A DNA stretch of 64,000 nucleotides from an uncultured Planococcus sp. Its GTDB lineage: Bacteria; Bacillota; Bacilli; Bacillales_A; Planococcaceae. Position numbers and translations under genes: made by a program. The stretch lies in contig CANLRI010000001.1 of assembly GCA_947493585.1 (NCBI GenBank), positions 744,001 through 808,000 of the forward strand, read 5' to 3'. The notes under the pieces are model-generated. The model made no database searches and was not told the origin of the DNA. It saw only the letters and a program-made list of their open reading frames with translations. Below are positions 13,538 through 22,799 of this stretch, piece by piece (the first letter of the stretch is position 1; every line of letters starts with the position of its first letter).

Positions 13538-14836
13538 TTGGATCATATCATCGTTAAAGGCGGAAAGAAATTAACAGGGAAAGTACGGGTAGAAGGAGCG
13601 AAGAACGCAGTACTGCCAGTATTGGCAGGGGCGCTTCTTGCAAGCGAAGGGAAAAGCTTCATTACAGAAGTACCTAATCTTGCAGATGTCTACACTATTC
13701 AAGAAGTATTAAGAAGCTTGAATGTCAACATCGAATATTTCCCGGAGAAAAATGAAATGCACATCGATGCTTCTTCACAACTTTCGAGTGAAGCACAATT
13801 TGAATATGTCCGTAAAATGCGTGCATCGATCTTGGTCATGGGGCCGGTACTTGCGCGCAATGGATTTGCCCGTGTCGCATTGCCAGGTGGCTGTGCAATC
13901 GGATCTCGTCCGATCGATCAGCACTTAAAAGGCTTCGAAGCAATGGGAGCGAACATCACGTTTGGCAATGGTTTTGTTGAAGCTAAAACGGATGGCCGTT
14001 TGCGCGGTGCTAAAATCTATCTCGACTTCCCAAGTGTCGGTGCGACAGAGAACATCATGTCAGCCGCAGCGCTTGCAGACGGGGTAACGATTATTGAGAA
14101 CGCAGCAAAAGAACCTGAAATCGTTGACCTAGCGAACTATATTAACGAAATGGGCGGAAAAGTGAAAGGCGCTGGTACGGATACTATGCGCATCGAAGGC
14201 GTGGAAACACTTCACGGATCGAACCACTCAATCATTCCTGACCGTGTAGAAGCTGGGACATTCATGGTAGCAGCTGCTATTACTGAAGGCGACGTTATCA
14301 TTGAAAACGCCGTACCGGAACATATGGCTGCTTTGATCTCGAAAATGGGCGAAATGGGAGTCGATATCCAAGAAACAGATGAAGGCTTGCGCGTCCGTGC
14401 GACACGTCCACTCCGCTCTATCGACATCAAAACGATGCCTCACCCAGGTTTCCCGACAGATATGCAATCACAGATGATGTCATTAATGTTGACTGCACAA
14501 GGCAGTGGCATCCTGACTGAAACGGTATTTGAAAACCGCTTTATGCACGTTGAAGAATTCCGCCGCATGAACGCGTCTGTTAAAATTGAAGGCCGTTCGG
14601 TGATCATGGAAGGCCCTTCTAAACTACAAGGCGCGCAAGTATCAGCGACAGATCTTCGTGCAGCTGCTGCACTGATCTTGGCTGGACTTGCTGCTGAAGG
14701 CATTACGCGCGTACACGAACTTTATCATCTAGATCGCGGATATGTCGATTTCCACTTGAAGCTTGAAGCTCTAGGTGCTGACATTGAACGCGTATCGACT
14801 GAAACAAGCGAAGTAAAAGAAGAGCAAATGGTTTAA
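13538..14836 (+). CDS. murA: UDP-N-acetylglucosamine 1-carboxyvinyltransferase
   Basis: First committed step of peptidoglycan synthesis: transfers enolpyruvate from PEP to UDP-GlcNAc. I choose TTG 13538, preceded by GGAGGG at a good distance, giving 432 residues starting (M)DHIIVKGG. The ATG at 13523 lies ahead of that site and would add five residues not seen in the family. The PEP-binding cysteine is Cys119 in [12 protein letters not shown], the residue targeted by fosfomycin. Next to atpC/ywzB as in B. subtilis (MurAA position), but spoIID does not follow. Confidence 0.96.
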   Translation: MDHIIVKGGKKLTGKVRVEGAKNAVLPVLAGALLASEGKSFITEVPNLADVYTIQEVLRSLNVNIEYFPEKNEMHIDASSQLSSEAQFEYVRKMRASILVMGPVLARNGFARVALPGGCAIGSRPIDQHLKGFEAMGANITFGNGFVEAKTDGRLRGAKIYLDFPSVGATENIMSAAALADGVTIIENAAKEPEIVDLANYINEMGGKVKGAGTDTMRIEGVETLHGSNHSIIPDRVEAGTFMVAAAITEGDVIIENAVPEHMAALISKMGEMGVDIQETDEGLRVRATRPLRSIDIKTMPHPGFPTDMQSQMMSLMLTAQGSGILTETVFENRFMHVEEFRRMNASVKIEGRSVIMEGPSKLQGAQVSATDLRAAAALILAGLAAEGITRVHELYHLDRGYVDFHLKLEALGADIERVSTETSEVKEEQMV

Positions 14837-14868
14837 ATCATCAGGACTCATACTTCATAAGATAAAGG

Positions 14869-14900
14869 GCCTGCCGCACAATTGAGCGGCAGGCTTTTTT
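14869..14900 (+). terminator. Terminator after murA
   Basis: GCCTGCCGC / GCGGCAGGC stem with TTTTTT following. Confidence 0.93.
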
Positions 14901-14936
14901 CGTAGAAAAACGGGCTGAAAGTATTTTCGGAGAATT

Positions 14937-14966
14937 TTGTCAGCTGTTGCAGGATTATGATAAGAT
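14937..14966 (+). promoter_or_regulatory. Candidate mbl promoter
   Basis: TTGTCA (14937-14942), an 18-base spacer ending in an extended TGA, then TAAGAT (14961-14966). Confidence 0.5.
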
Positions 14967-15051
14967 TTTAACTAGACGAGTTTTATTCATATGCCAGCTT
15001 GCGAACCTGAACTCCACTCAACATCGTAGAACAAAGGAAGGGGACGGCGTT

Positions 15052-16047
15052 ATGTTTTCGAAAGATATAGGCATCGATCTTGGAACAGCCAATGTGCTGA
15101 TCTATGTAAAAGGCAAAGGCATCATTTTAAACGAGCCGTCCGTAGTAGCAGTCGATAAAAAATCCAATGAATTGATTGCCGTTGGAACGGAAGCGCAGAA
15201 AATGATAGGGCGCACACCCCAGCACATTGCGGTCATCCGTCCCTTAAAAGACGGCGTTATCCATGATTTCGATATTACGGAATTGATGCTCAAGCATTTT
15301 ATCCAAATACTGAAACTGAAAGGCTTTATGATGAAGCCGCGTATTCTTATCTGTTGCCCGGCGAATATCACAAGCATCGAACAGAAAGCGATTCGCGAAG
15401 TCGCTGAAAAAGCTGGCGCGCGGAAAGTCTATGTCGAAGTGGAGCCGAAAGTGGCAGCTATTGGAGCAGGGCTTGATATTTATCAGGCGGATGCAAGCCT
15501 GGTCATCGATATTGGCGGGGGAACTTCCGATATTGCGGTTTTGTCGATGGGGGAAATCGTTAAAAGCATCACCTTAAAAGTGGCAGGCGATCATTTTGAC
15601 CAGGACATCTTACATTACATCAAGAAAAAGCATAAATTGCTACTCGGCGAACGCACAGCTGAGAAACTGAAAATGGAATTTGGTTCGCTTGGCGGCGATC
15701 AGCAAGCCACGATGGACATCCGCGGTCGGGATATGCTGACGGGGTATCCGCGGACCATCACCTTAATGGCACAGGAGATTACAGATGCGTTGCGTGAATC
15801 TGTTGAGCAAGTTGCAGAAGGAGTGCGTGTAGTGCTCGAACAAACGCCTCCTGAATTGGCTTCGGACATCATCGATCGTGGCGGTGTGTTGACCGGTGGC
15901 GGTGCTTTACTTGGCGGTTTGGATCAGTTGTTGTCAGAGCGTCTCGGCATTCCGGTTGCTATTGCTGAACATCCGAAAGAATGCGTCGTTCTTGGAACCG
16001 GGAAAATGCTTGAAGCCAAGCAGGATATTTTCCGTTCAAGAAGATAA
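15052..16047 (+). CDS. mbl: MreB-family actin-like cell-shape protein (Mbl type)
   Basis: A 331-residue bacterial actin homologue that guides lateral cell-wall synthesis beneath the membrane. ATP-site motifs are IGIDLGTANVLIYVKG at the N-terminus, DIGGGTSDIAVLS in phosphate loop 2 and GGVLTGGGALL near the C-terminus. The ATG at 15052 is preceded by AAGGAAGGGG; the frame continues upstream without support. Position after murA and before fabZ identifies it as the Mbl orthologue rather than MreB. Its usual upstream neighbour spoIIID is absent, and flhO/flhP do not follow. Confidence 0.93.
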   Translation: MFSKDIGIDLGTANVLIYVKGKGIILNEPSVVAVDKKSNELIAVGTEAQKMIGRTPQHIAVIRPLKDGVIHDFDITELMLKHFIQILKLKGFMMKPRILICCPANITSIEQKAIREVAEKAGARKVYVEVEPKVAAIGAGLDIYQADASLVIDIGGGTSDIAVLSMGEIVKSITLKVAGDHFDQDILHYIKKKHKLLLGERTAEKLKMEFGSLGGDQQATMDIRGRDMLTGYPRTITLMAQEITDALRESVEQVAEGVRVVLEQTPPELASDIIDRGGVLTGGGALLGGLDQLLSERLGIPVAIAEHPKECVVLGTGKMLEAKQDIFRSRR

Positions 16048-16083
16048 AGTTCAAATTTTTGTTCCACAGCCCGAGCTTTTTAG

Positions 16084-16089
16084 TATAAT
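16084..16089 (+). promoter_or_regulatory. -10 element upstream of the EpuA-type gene
   Basis: Perfect TATAAT 61 bases before the start. A TTGTTC at 16059 gives a long 19-base spacer, so the -35 is uncertain. Confidence 0.45.
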
Positions 16090-16150
16090 GGCAGATAGTG
16101 AAGAAACTTGTCTGGCATTGAGCATTTAAAGAAGAAAGGTTGACATAGCA

Positions 16151-16414
16151 ATGGCACAATCACGAAAAGCTGGCTCGACTCAGCCAGATAAACCGAATAC
16201 GCAAACCGAAAAGCCGCAAAAGAAAACGCGTTGGGTTCAAATCCGTATGTTTCCGATCTGGCTGCGCATCCTGCTGGTCATTGCGCTTCTCGTCGTTATG
16301 GCAGCACTGGGCGCTATGATCGGATACGGCGTCATTGGAGATGGCAATGCGGGAGATGCACTGAAATGGGAAACATGGCAGCACATCTTTGACATTATGC
16401 GCGGCGTTACTTGA
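16151..16414 (+). CDS. EpuA-type small membrane protein (often annotated as RNA polymerase beta subunit-like)
   Basis: An 87-residue protein with a Lys/Gln/Pro-rich N-terminal tail (residues 1-30), one hydrophobic helix (about 37-62, with VVMAALGAMIGYGVIGDG) and a short tail ending TWQHIFDIMRG. This pattern is that of the EpuA family (PF11772) found near mbl and fabZ in Bacillales. Databases often call these a DNA-directed RNA polymerase subunit beta; nothing here shows polymerase function. AAGAAAGG lies upstream of the ATG. Confidence 0.7.
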   Translation: MAQSRKAGSTQPDKPNTQTEKPQKKTRWVQIRMFPIWLRILLVIALLVVMAALGAMIGYGVIGDGNAGDALKWETWQHIFDIMRGVT

Positions 16415-16472
16415 TCAGGCAGTGTTAAAGCCTGATGGATACAAGCAGAAAGTGTAGAAGGGAATGGAAACT

Positions 16473-16910
16473 ATGTTGACTACAGAACAAGTACAGGCGA
16501 TTTTGCCTCACCGTTACCCATTTTTGATGGTCGATCGGATCACAGAAATTGAAGCGGGAAAAAAAGCGGTCGGGCTGAAAAACGTCACCGCTAACGAAGA
16601 TTTCTTTAACGGCCATTTTCCAGGATATCCTGTCATGCCGGGCGTGTTGATCGTTGAAGCATTGGCACAGGTAGGGGCAGCTGCGGTTCTTCAAATGGAA
16701 GAAAACAAAGGCCGCTTAGCCTTCTTCACAGGCATCGATAATTGCCGTTTCAAGCGACAAGTTACGCCAGGTGACCAATTGCGCTTGGAAGTAGAGTTGA
16801 CGCGCCTGCGCGGTTCTATGGGCAAAGGCCATGCGATTGCGACAGTAGACGGGGAAATCGCTTGTGAATGCGATATTTTATTCGCACTCGGGCCAGTCCA
16901 AGAAAAATAA
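16473..16910 (+). CDS. fabZ: 3-hydroxyacyl-[acyl-carrier-protein] dehydratase FabZ
   Basis: Dehydratase of type II fatty-acid synthesis. It has 145 residues from ATG 16473, starting [24 protein letters not shown] fits this start better than the in-frame ATG at 16464. The hot-dog fold active-site histidine is in [14 protein letters not shown] and the glutamate in VEALAQVG. It stands alone after the EpuA-type gene and ends before a bidirectional terminator. Confidence 0.96.
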   Translation: MLTTEQVQAILPHRYPFLMVDRITEIEAGKKAVGLKNVTANEDFFNGHFPGYPVMPGVLIVEALAQVGAAAVLQMEENKGRLAFFTGIDNCRFKRQVTPGDQLRLEVELTRLRGSMGKGHAIATVDGEIACECDILFALGPVQEK

Positions 16911-16920
16911 CATGAAAAAC

Positions 16921-16965
16921 AAAACAGCCTCCTACAGCCAATTAGGCTGCGGGAGGCTGTTTTAT
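16921..16965. terminator. Bidirectional terminator between fabZ and ywpF
   Basis: AAAACAGCCTCC pairs with GGAGGCTGTTTT, with an inner ACAGCC/GGCTG stem. A-run and T-run on the two sides serve both converging genes. Confidence 0.9.
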
Positions 16966-17405
16966 TATGTGGATTTGCTTTCGTCTTTACGTAATACCGG
17001 GCGTTCCCGCATATCGCTTTCAAAACGTTCGAGCAGTTCCTGTCCTTCAAGCCCGTCTTCCAAAAGCTCCGACAATAAGGTTTCGGCATATTTGCGACGT
17101 GCCCGTTTCAAAGTCCCTTTCATTAGCACCGAGACATGTCCGCCAATCGGCTTGACGGCATGGATGATCACTTCAAAGGTAGCCGGTTCGTTTCCAGGAT
17201 AGGAAATAACGACTTTGACATCATGTACTTTGCCGCTTTGTTTCATATCGAGAAAAACGGCTTCGTGCTTTTCGTCTATCAGCAGTTCAAGAACCCATGA
17301 ACGCTGGGCGTTTTCCTGGTTGATGATCAGGCCGTCATGAAGCGGGTAATCTATAAGTTGTTCTCCGTCTACAACAGCGAGCGACAGCATTTTAAAGGTT
17401 TTCAT
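16965..17405 (-). CDS. ywpF: YwpF-like protein
   Basis: A 146-residue soluble, acidic protein with no signal peptide. It matches the YwpF family in sequence character (MKTFKMLSL start, charged C-terminal helices) and in position between fabZ and ssb, as in B. subtilis. Function is not known. GGAGGGAATTGC precedes the ATG on the minus strand. It is oriented against its neighbours. Confidence 0.75.
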   Translation of the reverse strand: MKTFKMLSLAVVDGEQLIDYPLHDGLIINQENAQRSWVLELLIDEKHEAVFLDMKQSGKVHDVKVVISYPGNEPATFEVIIHAVKPIGGHVSVLMKGTLKRARRKYAETLLSELLEDGLEGQELLERFESDMRERPVLRKDESKST

Positions 17406-17736
17406 GCAATTCCCTCCAGATACAGCTTTGTTTCAGTATAGCATAGCAGGGAAATGGCCGGCGAATGTCTATCGAAAAAATGCATTGCAACAAAATGGTG
17501 ATTTTGCATATTGGCTAACTGTTCAAGAAACGCCATAGTTTTCACAGCGAAGCGTTTGAAAAAAATTTTTTGTCCTTTCCAGAATTCCGCAAATGATGCC
17601 CGAAATCCTTTCAAATTCGCGATTTCCCACATTGCCAAGCAAATAGCGGTCTTAGTATGCTTTTATCACCGGCAGGACAGCAGCAAAGCGAATGAGCCAG
17701 CAGCTGAATCGGCCTGTCCGTCAGGAGGTGAAAGCA
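17406..17736. other. Divergent intergenic region ywpF-ssb
   Basis: No convincing gene in these 331 bases. It must hold the promoters of ywpF (minus) and ssb (plus). An A7T6 tract at about 17559-17571 fits the AAAA-N5-TTTT half of a ComK box, but no well-spaced second half is clear. Confidence 0.4.
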
Positions 17737-18147
17737 ATGAATCAAGTAGGCATCGTAGGACGATTAACAAAAGACCCGTCGATGCGGGTGCTGGGGGAAG
17801 GGCGTGTACATACTACCTTTGTCGTGGCCATTTCCCGCAACTTCAGAAATCAGCGTGGTGAAATTGAAAGCGATTACGTCCTTTGCTCCACCTGGGGCCG
17901 GACCGCCCAAAACGTCGCTAAGTATTGCATGAAAGGTTCGCAAGTCGCCATAACGGGAAGAATTCAATCTCGCCATTACGATAAGGAAGATGGCTCCCGT
18001 GTCTATGTAACGGAAGTGATCGGTGACCAAGTACGTTTCCTCGATAAACGAAAGCCCTCAGACGATCTTATCCCCAAGCGGACGGAAGCGGATTCTGCTG
18101 CAGAGTTCGATTTTCAACCGCCCGAAACTGAGCAGGTGAACAGTTGA
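17737..18147 (+). CDS. ssb: Single-stranded DNA-binding protein (SsbB position)
   Basis: A 136-residue OB-fold protein that coats single-stranded DNA. The start ATG 17737 is preceded by CAGGAGGTG and gives MNQVGIVGRLTKDP, as expected; upstream in-frame codons lack a site. The OB domain spans about residues 1-105, followed by a short acidic tail without the classical DDDLPF ending, as in the SsbB paralogue used in transformation. Position after ywpF agrees with B. subtilis ssbB. Confidence 0.9.
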   Translation: MNQVGIVGRLTKDPSMRVLGEGRVHTTFVVAISRNFRNQRGEIESDYVLCSTWGRTAQNVAKYCMKGSQVAITGRIQSRHYDKEDGSRVYVTEVIGDQVRFLDKRKPSDDLIPKRTEADSAAEFDFQPPETEQVNS

Positions 18148-18167
18148 TGCATAAGGAGGCAAGTGGA

Positions 18168-18311
18168 ATGCCGAAAGAACTTCAGCTCCAGTTGGAAGTC
18201 CATATGGAGCAATTGATCAAACTGACTGCCTCGCTTCATCAGCGAATGATCGAAGCGGAGCGCGAGCTGTCTGAACTGAAACGGGTCTTCGCCACAGGCG
18301 AGAAAAATTGA
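18168..18311 (+). CDS. 47-residue small helical protein downstream of ssb
   Basis: ATG 18168 with AAGGAGGC seven bases upstream. The product is 47 residues, MPKELQLQLEVHMEQL... ending ATGEKN, rich in Leu/Glu/Lys with a heptad-like pattern that suggests one amphipathic or coiled-coil helix. Another ATG at 18147 overlaps the ssb stop (TGATG) and is in frame, so coupled translation from there is possible. It ends before a strong terminator, so it shares the ssb transcript. I do not recognise the family. Confidence 0.6.
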   Translation: MPKELQLQLEVHMEQLIKLTASLHQRMIEAERELSELKRVFATGEKN

Positions 18312-18328
18312 TGATTGCTGTCCAAAAG

Positions 18329-18366
18329 AAAAAATCCGTCCAGGTGGGGTCCTGGCCGGATTTTTT
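18329..18366. terminator. Bidirectional terminator between the ssb operon and ywqA
   Basis: AAAATCCG..CCAGG / CCTGG..CGGATTTT stem, A-run before and T-run after. It overlaps the stop codon of the minus-strand helicase. Confidence 0.92.
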
Positions 18367-21088
18367 AAAAGCTATAGGTGAACAATTCTTTCAGTTCGTC
18401 ATCGGATAGTTCCGTCATCCATTGGCTGGACTGGATAAACTGATCCGACATCGATTGCTTCTGCGTAAGCAGTGAATCGATTTTCTCTTCAATCGTCCCG
18501 ATCGTCACAAATTTATGGACGTGGACAAATTGCGTCTGGCCGATGCGGTACGCGCGGTCGGTCGCTTGGTTTTCCACAGCCGGGTTCCACCAGCGGTCTG
18601 CATGTAACACATGCGTAGCGGCTGTCAAATTGAGCCCAGTGCCACCCGCTTTTAGAGAGAGGATGAATATCGGGAATTCGCCATTCTGAAAGGCGGCGAC
18701 GAGTGAATCGCGTTGATGTTTCGGCATATTGCCGGTCAAGAACGGCACTTCATGCCCGTATAATTCATTCAGCGCCTGTTGTAGCAGATGGCCCATTCCG
18801 ATGTACTGCGTAAAGATCAAGCATTGCTCCCCGCGTTCCGCGATTTCCCCCGCAAGTGTCACGATACGCTCGAGTTTCTGGGAGCGGGGCAATAACTCGT
18901 CTGCGGTCGTATACGGCTCTTTCAAATAAAGGGACGGGTGATTGCAAAGCTGTTTTAGCTTGCTGAGCATTTTCAGGACGAGGCCTTTTTTCTCGAAACC
19001 GGTGAGCGTCCCCATCTTCTGCACCGTATCCTGCACAAGCCCCTCATACAGCGCGGCTTGCTCCGGCGTGAGTGGGCAATATTCCAACTGCTCCAGTTTT
19101 TCCGGTAAATTGAGTTGAAGTTCGGGATCTTTTTTCGTCCGGCGGAGTAAGAATGGCTGAATGCGCTGCCGCAGCTTTTCTTTTGCCGCCTCGGAATCAT
19201 CCCGTTCAATCGGCACCATAAAGGCTTCCTGGAACTGCTTGATGCGGTACAGGTAGCCTTTATTGATGAAATCGAAGATCGACCATAGTTCAGACAGGCG
19301 GTTCTCGATCGGCGTCCCAGTCAGCGCGATATGATGCTGCCCTTTGAACTTGCGGATCGTCCGTGATTGTTTCGTGTACATGTTCTTGATGTTTTGCGCC
19401 TCATCGAGCGTGATGCTCGTCCATGTGATCGATTGTATCTCTTCGCTATCGGACGAAGCGATGCCGTATGTCGACAGCACGACATCCGGCTGTTCGGCCG
19501 CTAGTGAGTCCAAAAAGGCTTGGCCTTTCGGGCGGGTGCTGCCGTAATGGGTCGCCACTTTCAAATCAGGCGCGAAACGCTCCAACTCCTTTTGCCAGTT
19601 GCCAAGGACTGATGTCGGGCAGATGATGAGCGATGGCTGTTTCGGCTTTTCACTGTGCACGTGAAGCAAATAGGCAATCAATTGCACCGTTTTGCCAAGA
19701 CCCATATCATCTGCTAGGCATAAACCGAAGCCTTCTTCTCGCATAAAGGTTAAATAATCAAAGCCGGTCTTCTGGTAAGGGCGTAATTCGGTCATCAAAT
19801 TCTCCGGCAATGGCGTTTCCGGTAAATCGCGTTTATCCAGCAATTTATCCAGCAAGATTTTCAGGGATTTATTCAAATGGAATTCGACGAGTGGATCGTC
19901 TTCTTCGTTTGGTTCTTCAAGCATAACGTCCGGTACGTTGTGGAACAGCATGTCTTTCAGCGTCCAATCGGCATCTTCCGCTTCCTCGATCATCTGGCGC
20001 AACTGCATCAAGAGATTCGAGTCAACGCGCACCCACTCATTGCCGACGCGAATGAACTCACGGTTTTCTGTCACGAGCTGCTCGAAATCCTGCATGCTTA
20101 ACTCAACGCCGTTGAGCGAGAACTTCCAGTCAAAGCTGATGATTTGGTCTAAGCCGACGACAGATGCTTTTTTCGCTGGTGAAGTGACGTTCGCTTTGAC
20201 ACGCACTTTCGATTCCTGAACGGCTTGCAGCCAGGAAGGAATCGATACTTCCACGCCGAATGCCTGTAATAAGTCGGCATCGTTGCGAAGGAAGTTCAAT
20301 ACTTCGGCATCGGTCCACCGCGCAATATACATCTGATCCGCTTCATAGCGGTCAACAGAAGGGCATAGGCTGAGGATCAAGCTTTGACGCTCTTGGATGT
20401 CACGCGCATGAGCACGCCATTTTTCAGGCAGCACTTTTTCAATTACTTCATTCTCGCGGCGTTTCGAAGGTGTCCAATACGCGCTGCCGCGTTTAGTGCG
20501 CAAAGCAGTCCGGAAAGCCCATAAGCCGCTGTCGTCTGGTTCGGTCAATTGCATCGCAAGCACATAATCGTCTGCGGGTTCCAGCCCGTCCCAGCCGGCG
20601 TGTTCAATAAAATGTAACAGGTAGGGTAATTGGGCTGAAGTGAGCCCTTTTTGACGAAGCTGGTGCTGAATCGTATCAGTCAAGAACGAGCGAATTTCCG
20701 CATCGCCATATGCCGCATCGATGGAAATGACACCGTCTTCGACTTGGACATGCTGCCACAATGCCGAATCGTTCAAGGAATCGGCGACGCGGCGAGCAAG
20801 TTTCAGCCAAGCTTCGTCTTGCAATCGGCGCCCTGCAAACTGGACATAATGATGAGGGTCTTGTTGGAACAAACGGACAAAATCGGCTGGCGTCAATAAT
20901 AGGTCCAAGCCATCTGTTTGAACGTTCATGCCAAAAAAGCTGTCCTTATCGGCAAAAAACAGGAATGGCGACCAAATTTCGGGAGGGATCCGGTTGCCGC
21001 TGTCATTATAAGCCTGAAGCCGGAACATGTCCGACTGGTCTATTTTTAAGTAATAAGTACGGCTTCCTTCAGTTTGGAATTGATTCAT
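18365..21088 (-). CDS. ywqA: SNF2-family helicase YwqA
   Basis: A 907-residue Swi2/Snf2 ATPase. The N-terminal ~420 residues resemble the bacterial SNF2 helicase-associated region. The motor follows: Walker A in DDMGLGKT near residue 460, DEAQ motif II near 561, ALTGTPIENR motif III, and the C-terminal lobe with SLKAGGTGLNL and the DRAYRIGQ motif VI. Bacterial members are thought to act on DNA- or RNA polymerase-bound complexes; the substrate is unknown. Its start overlaps the end of ywqB by four bases (ATGA), so the pair is translationally coupled, as with ywqB-ywqA of B. subtilis. Confidence 0.92.
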   Translation of the reverse strand: MNQFQTEGSRTYYLKIDQSDMFRLQAYNDSGNRIPPEIWSPFLFFADKDSFFGMNVQTDGLDLLLTPADFVRLFQQDPHHYVQFAGRRLQDEAWLKLARRVADSLNDSALWQHVQVEDGVISIDAAYGDAEIRSFLTDTIQHQLRQKGLTSAQLPYLLHFIEHAGWDGLEPADDYVLAMQLTEPDDSGLWAFRTALRTKRGSAYWTPSKRRENEVIEKVLPEKWRAHARDIQERQSLILSLCPSVDRYEADQMYIARWTDAEVLNFLRNDADLLQAFGVEVSIPSWLQAVQESKVRVKANVTSPAKKASVVGLDQIISFDWKFSLNGVELSMQDFEQLVTENREFIRVGNEWVRVDSNLLMQLRQMIEEAEDADWTLKDMLFHNVPDVMLEEPNEEDDPLVEFHLNKSLKILLDKLLDKRDLPETPLPENLMTELRPYQKTGFDYLTFMREEGFGLCLADDMGLGKTVQLIAYLLHVHSEKPKQPSLIICPTSVLGNWQKELERFAPDLKVATHYGSTRPKGQAFLDSLAAEQPDVVLSTYGIASSDSEEIQSITWTSITLDEAQNIKNMYTKQSRTIRKFKGQHHIALTGTPIENRLSELWSIFDFINKGYLYRIKQFQEAFMVPIERDDSEAAKEKLRQRIQPFLLRRTKKDPELQLNLPEKLEQLEYCPLTPEQAALYEGLVQDTVQKMGTLTGFEKKGLVLKMLSKLKQLCNHPSLYLKEPYTTADELLPRSQKLERIVTLAGEIAERGEQCLIFTQYIGMGHLLQQALNELYGHEVPFLTGNMPKHQRDSLVAAFQNGEFPIFILSLKAGGTGLNLTAATHVLHADRWWNPAVENQATDRAYRIGQTQFVHVHKFVTIGTIEEKIDSLLTQKQSMSDQFIQSSQWMTELSDDELKELFTYSF

Positions 21089-22617
21089 AACAGCTTTCCT
21101 TTCTCAATCTCTTCCTGGAGTGCGCGCAGGCGCTTGTAGCGATGTTGAATTTCATTCATATAATCGTTCCAAAATGGCATTTGCCCGCTTTTCTTGCACG
21201 CGGCTTTCATTTTTTTCCAGACGCGGACAGCCTGTTTATAGCTGGTCCGGCTGCGTTCTTCAAGATGCTGCAATGCATAGCGGTGGTATAGCGGCAACGC
21301 GAAATCAGGAGCGGCGTTGTGCACTTCTTTCAATCCGCATTCCTCTGCAAAATATAATGGGGAATTATGCAACTGGTGAAGTTCCGCCCATTGCTTGTAC
21401 ATGCCTTTTTCGACGAGGTAAGCGGAATAGGCAGGCAAGCCGTAATGGCCGAACTGCGTAAATAAATCTTCCCAATCTTCTTCCGTCAAATCGATGAGTG
21501 AATACAAGCGGCTCAACACACGGACGTAGTGGTGGCGGTACTGCGTAAATAAACCATCGAACAAGAATGTCCGGACATGGGGCTTGATAGCCATCAAGAT
21601 GGCAGTGAGCCCTTGCTGGTGCCCTTCTTCTTCCGCGAGGACAGCAAGTTTGACCCAGTCAGCTGCAGCACCCGGTGTAATCGTGCCGGGGGAGACCTCG
21701 TTGCCGAGCAGCAAAGCAAAAAATGCCTTGACTCGTTCGTCTGGGCGGCGGAATTCTTTGAGCCCGCTCTCCCGTTCGCGCTTGCTGATGAATAACTCGG
21801 TCCAGAACAGCTGGTAAATTTCAAAGCGTTCCGAAAACGAATCGTCGTTTGTTTCCGCGAATTCACGGACCAATTCACGCAAATGGGTGAAAAAAGCGTC
21901 TGATTCAAACGTGCGGTGCAAGCCGCGCAGTTGGCCAAGCATGTCCCGTAGTGCATGCAATTCATCCGCAAACCAGGTTTTAAAGAAGGAGTGGTGCACT
22001 TCTTTTGTTCCCGCGCTGAAGGTCTCCCATACTTCTGTCAGTGAAATCAAATGGGCGTAAGTTTTATATAAAGTTTTCCATTCACGCTCGAGTGGCATGA
22101 ACGACAAGGCGTTTTTCAAGCGCCCTTCGTATAATTGCTCAAAATAGAAATAATTGCGCGTGACGTAATCGTTAATCGGTTCGCGCCACGTGCTGCGGAT
22201 CAGTGCTTCCCATTGATCGGGTGTGCGTTTGTTCGTCAATGTCGACAATTTCTCATTCTCCTTATCACGCCATTTCGCGACCCATTCGGAAAGCGAGTCG
22301 ATTTTCTGATAAAGCGAAAAAATGACCGCCAAACGGTGACGGCAGGTTTTTTCCTGTGGGCAAGCACAGACGGCGTTAAGCTTTCCGAAGTTGAGCACCA
22401 CTTTTACCGAATGGGCATCTTTCACACTGGCTTCAAGCAGCAGGCGTTCTTCATTAAATGAATGGATCTGGACGCCATCATGGCGCACTAAAAAGACTGC
22501 TTTTCGAACCATTTCCTCGTCCAACGCACGCGCAGGATGAAGCGACTTGTCGATAGCAGCCATATAATTGTGGATCGTGTCTTCGTATTGTTTCGCTAAG
22601 GATAAAACCGTAGCCAT
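21085..22617 (-). CDS. ywqB: SWIM zinc-finger protein YwqB
   Basis: 510 residues from the ATG at 22617 (MATVLSLAKQY), which has GGGGCG at suitable spacing on the minus strand; an upstream in-frame ATG at 22641 sits directly on AAGGAA and would add eight residues. A SWIM zinc motif, CACPQEKTCRH (CxC...CxH), occurs at about residues 80-91; the remainder is helical and charged. SWIM proteins paired with SNF2 ATPases are presumed DNA- or protein-binding partners. First gene of the ywqB-ywqA pair. Confidence 0.85.
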   Translation of the reverse strand: MATVLSLAKQYEDTIHNYMAAIDKSLHPARALDEEMVRKAVFLVRHDGVQIHSFNEERLLLEASVKDAHSVKVVLNFGKLNAVCACPQEKTCRHRLAVIFSLYQKIDSLSEWVAKWRDKENEKLSTLTNKRTPDQWEALIRSTWREPINDYVTRNYFYFEQLYEGRLKNALSFMPLEREWKTLYKTYAHLISLTEVWETFSAGTKEVHHSFFKTWFADELHALRDMLGQLRGLHRTFESDAFFTHLRELVREFAETNDDSFSERFEIYQLFWTELFISKRERESGLKEFRRPDERVKAFFALLLGNEVSPGTITPGAAADWVKLAVLAEEEGHQQGLTAILMAIKPHVRTFLFDGLFTQYRHHYVRVLSRLYSLIDLTEEDWEDLFTQFGHYGLPAYSAYLVEKGMYKQWAELHQLHNSPLYFAEECGLKEVHNAAPDFALPLYHRYALQHLEERSRTSYKQAVRVWKKMKAACKKSGQMPFWNDYMNEIQHRYKRLRALQEEIEKGKLL

Positions 22618-22799
22618 GTGCATCGCCCCAAATAAAAACATTTCCTTCTATTATACGCATTTGTGGCAATACAGTAAACGAAGAAGGAAAAAGAAGCGGA
22701 AATGCCTTCGTTTATCCATACTTAATTGTATTCGTTTCGACCAATTTATGGTATGATTCATGTAAGCAGAATATTCTGAAATATAAGGAGGGGAGTCAG

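Noticed and set aside
17402..17638. 78-codon minus-strand frame between ywpF and ssb
   Set aside because: No ribosome site and unsupported composition; it would occupy the whole divergent promoter region.
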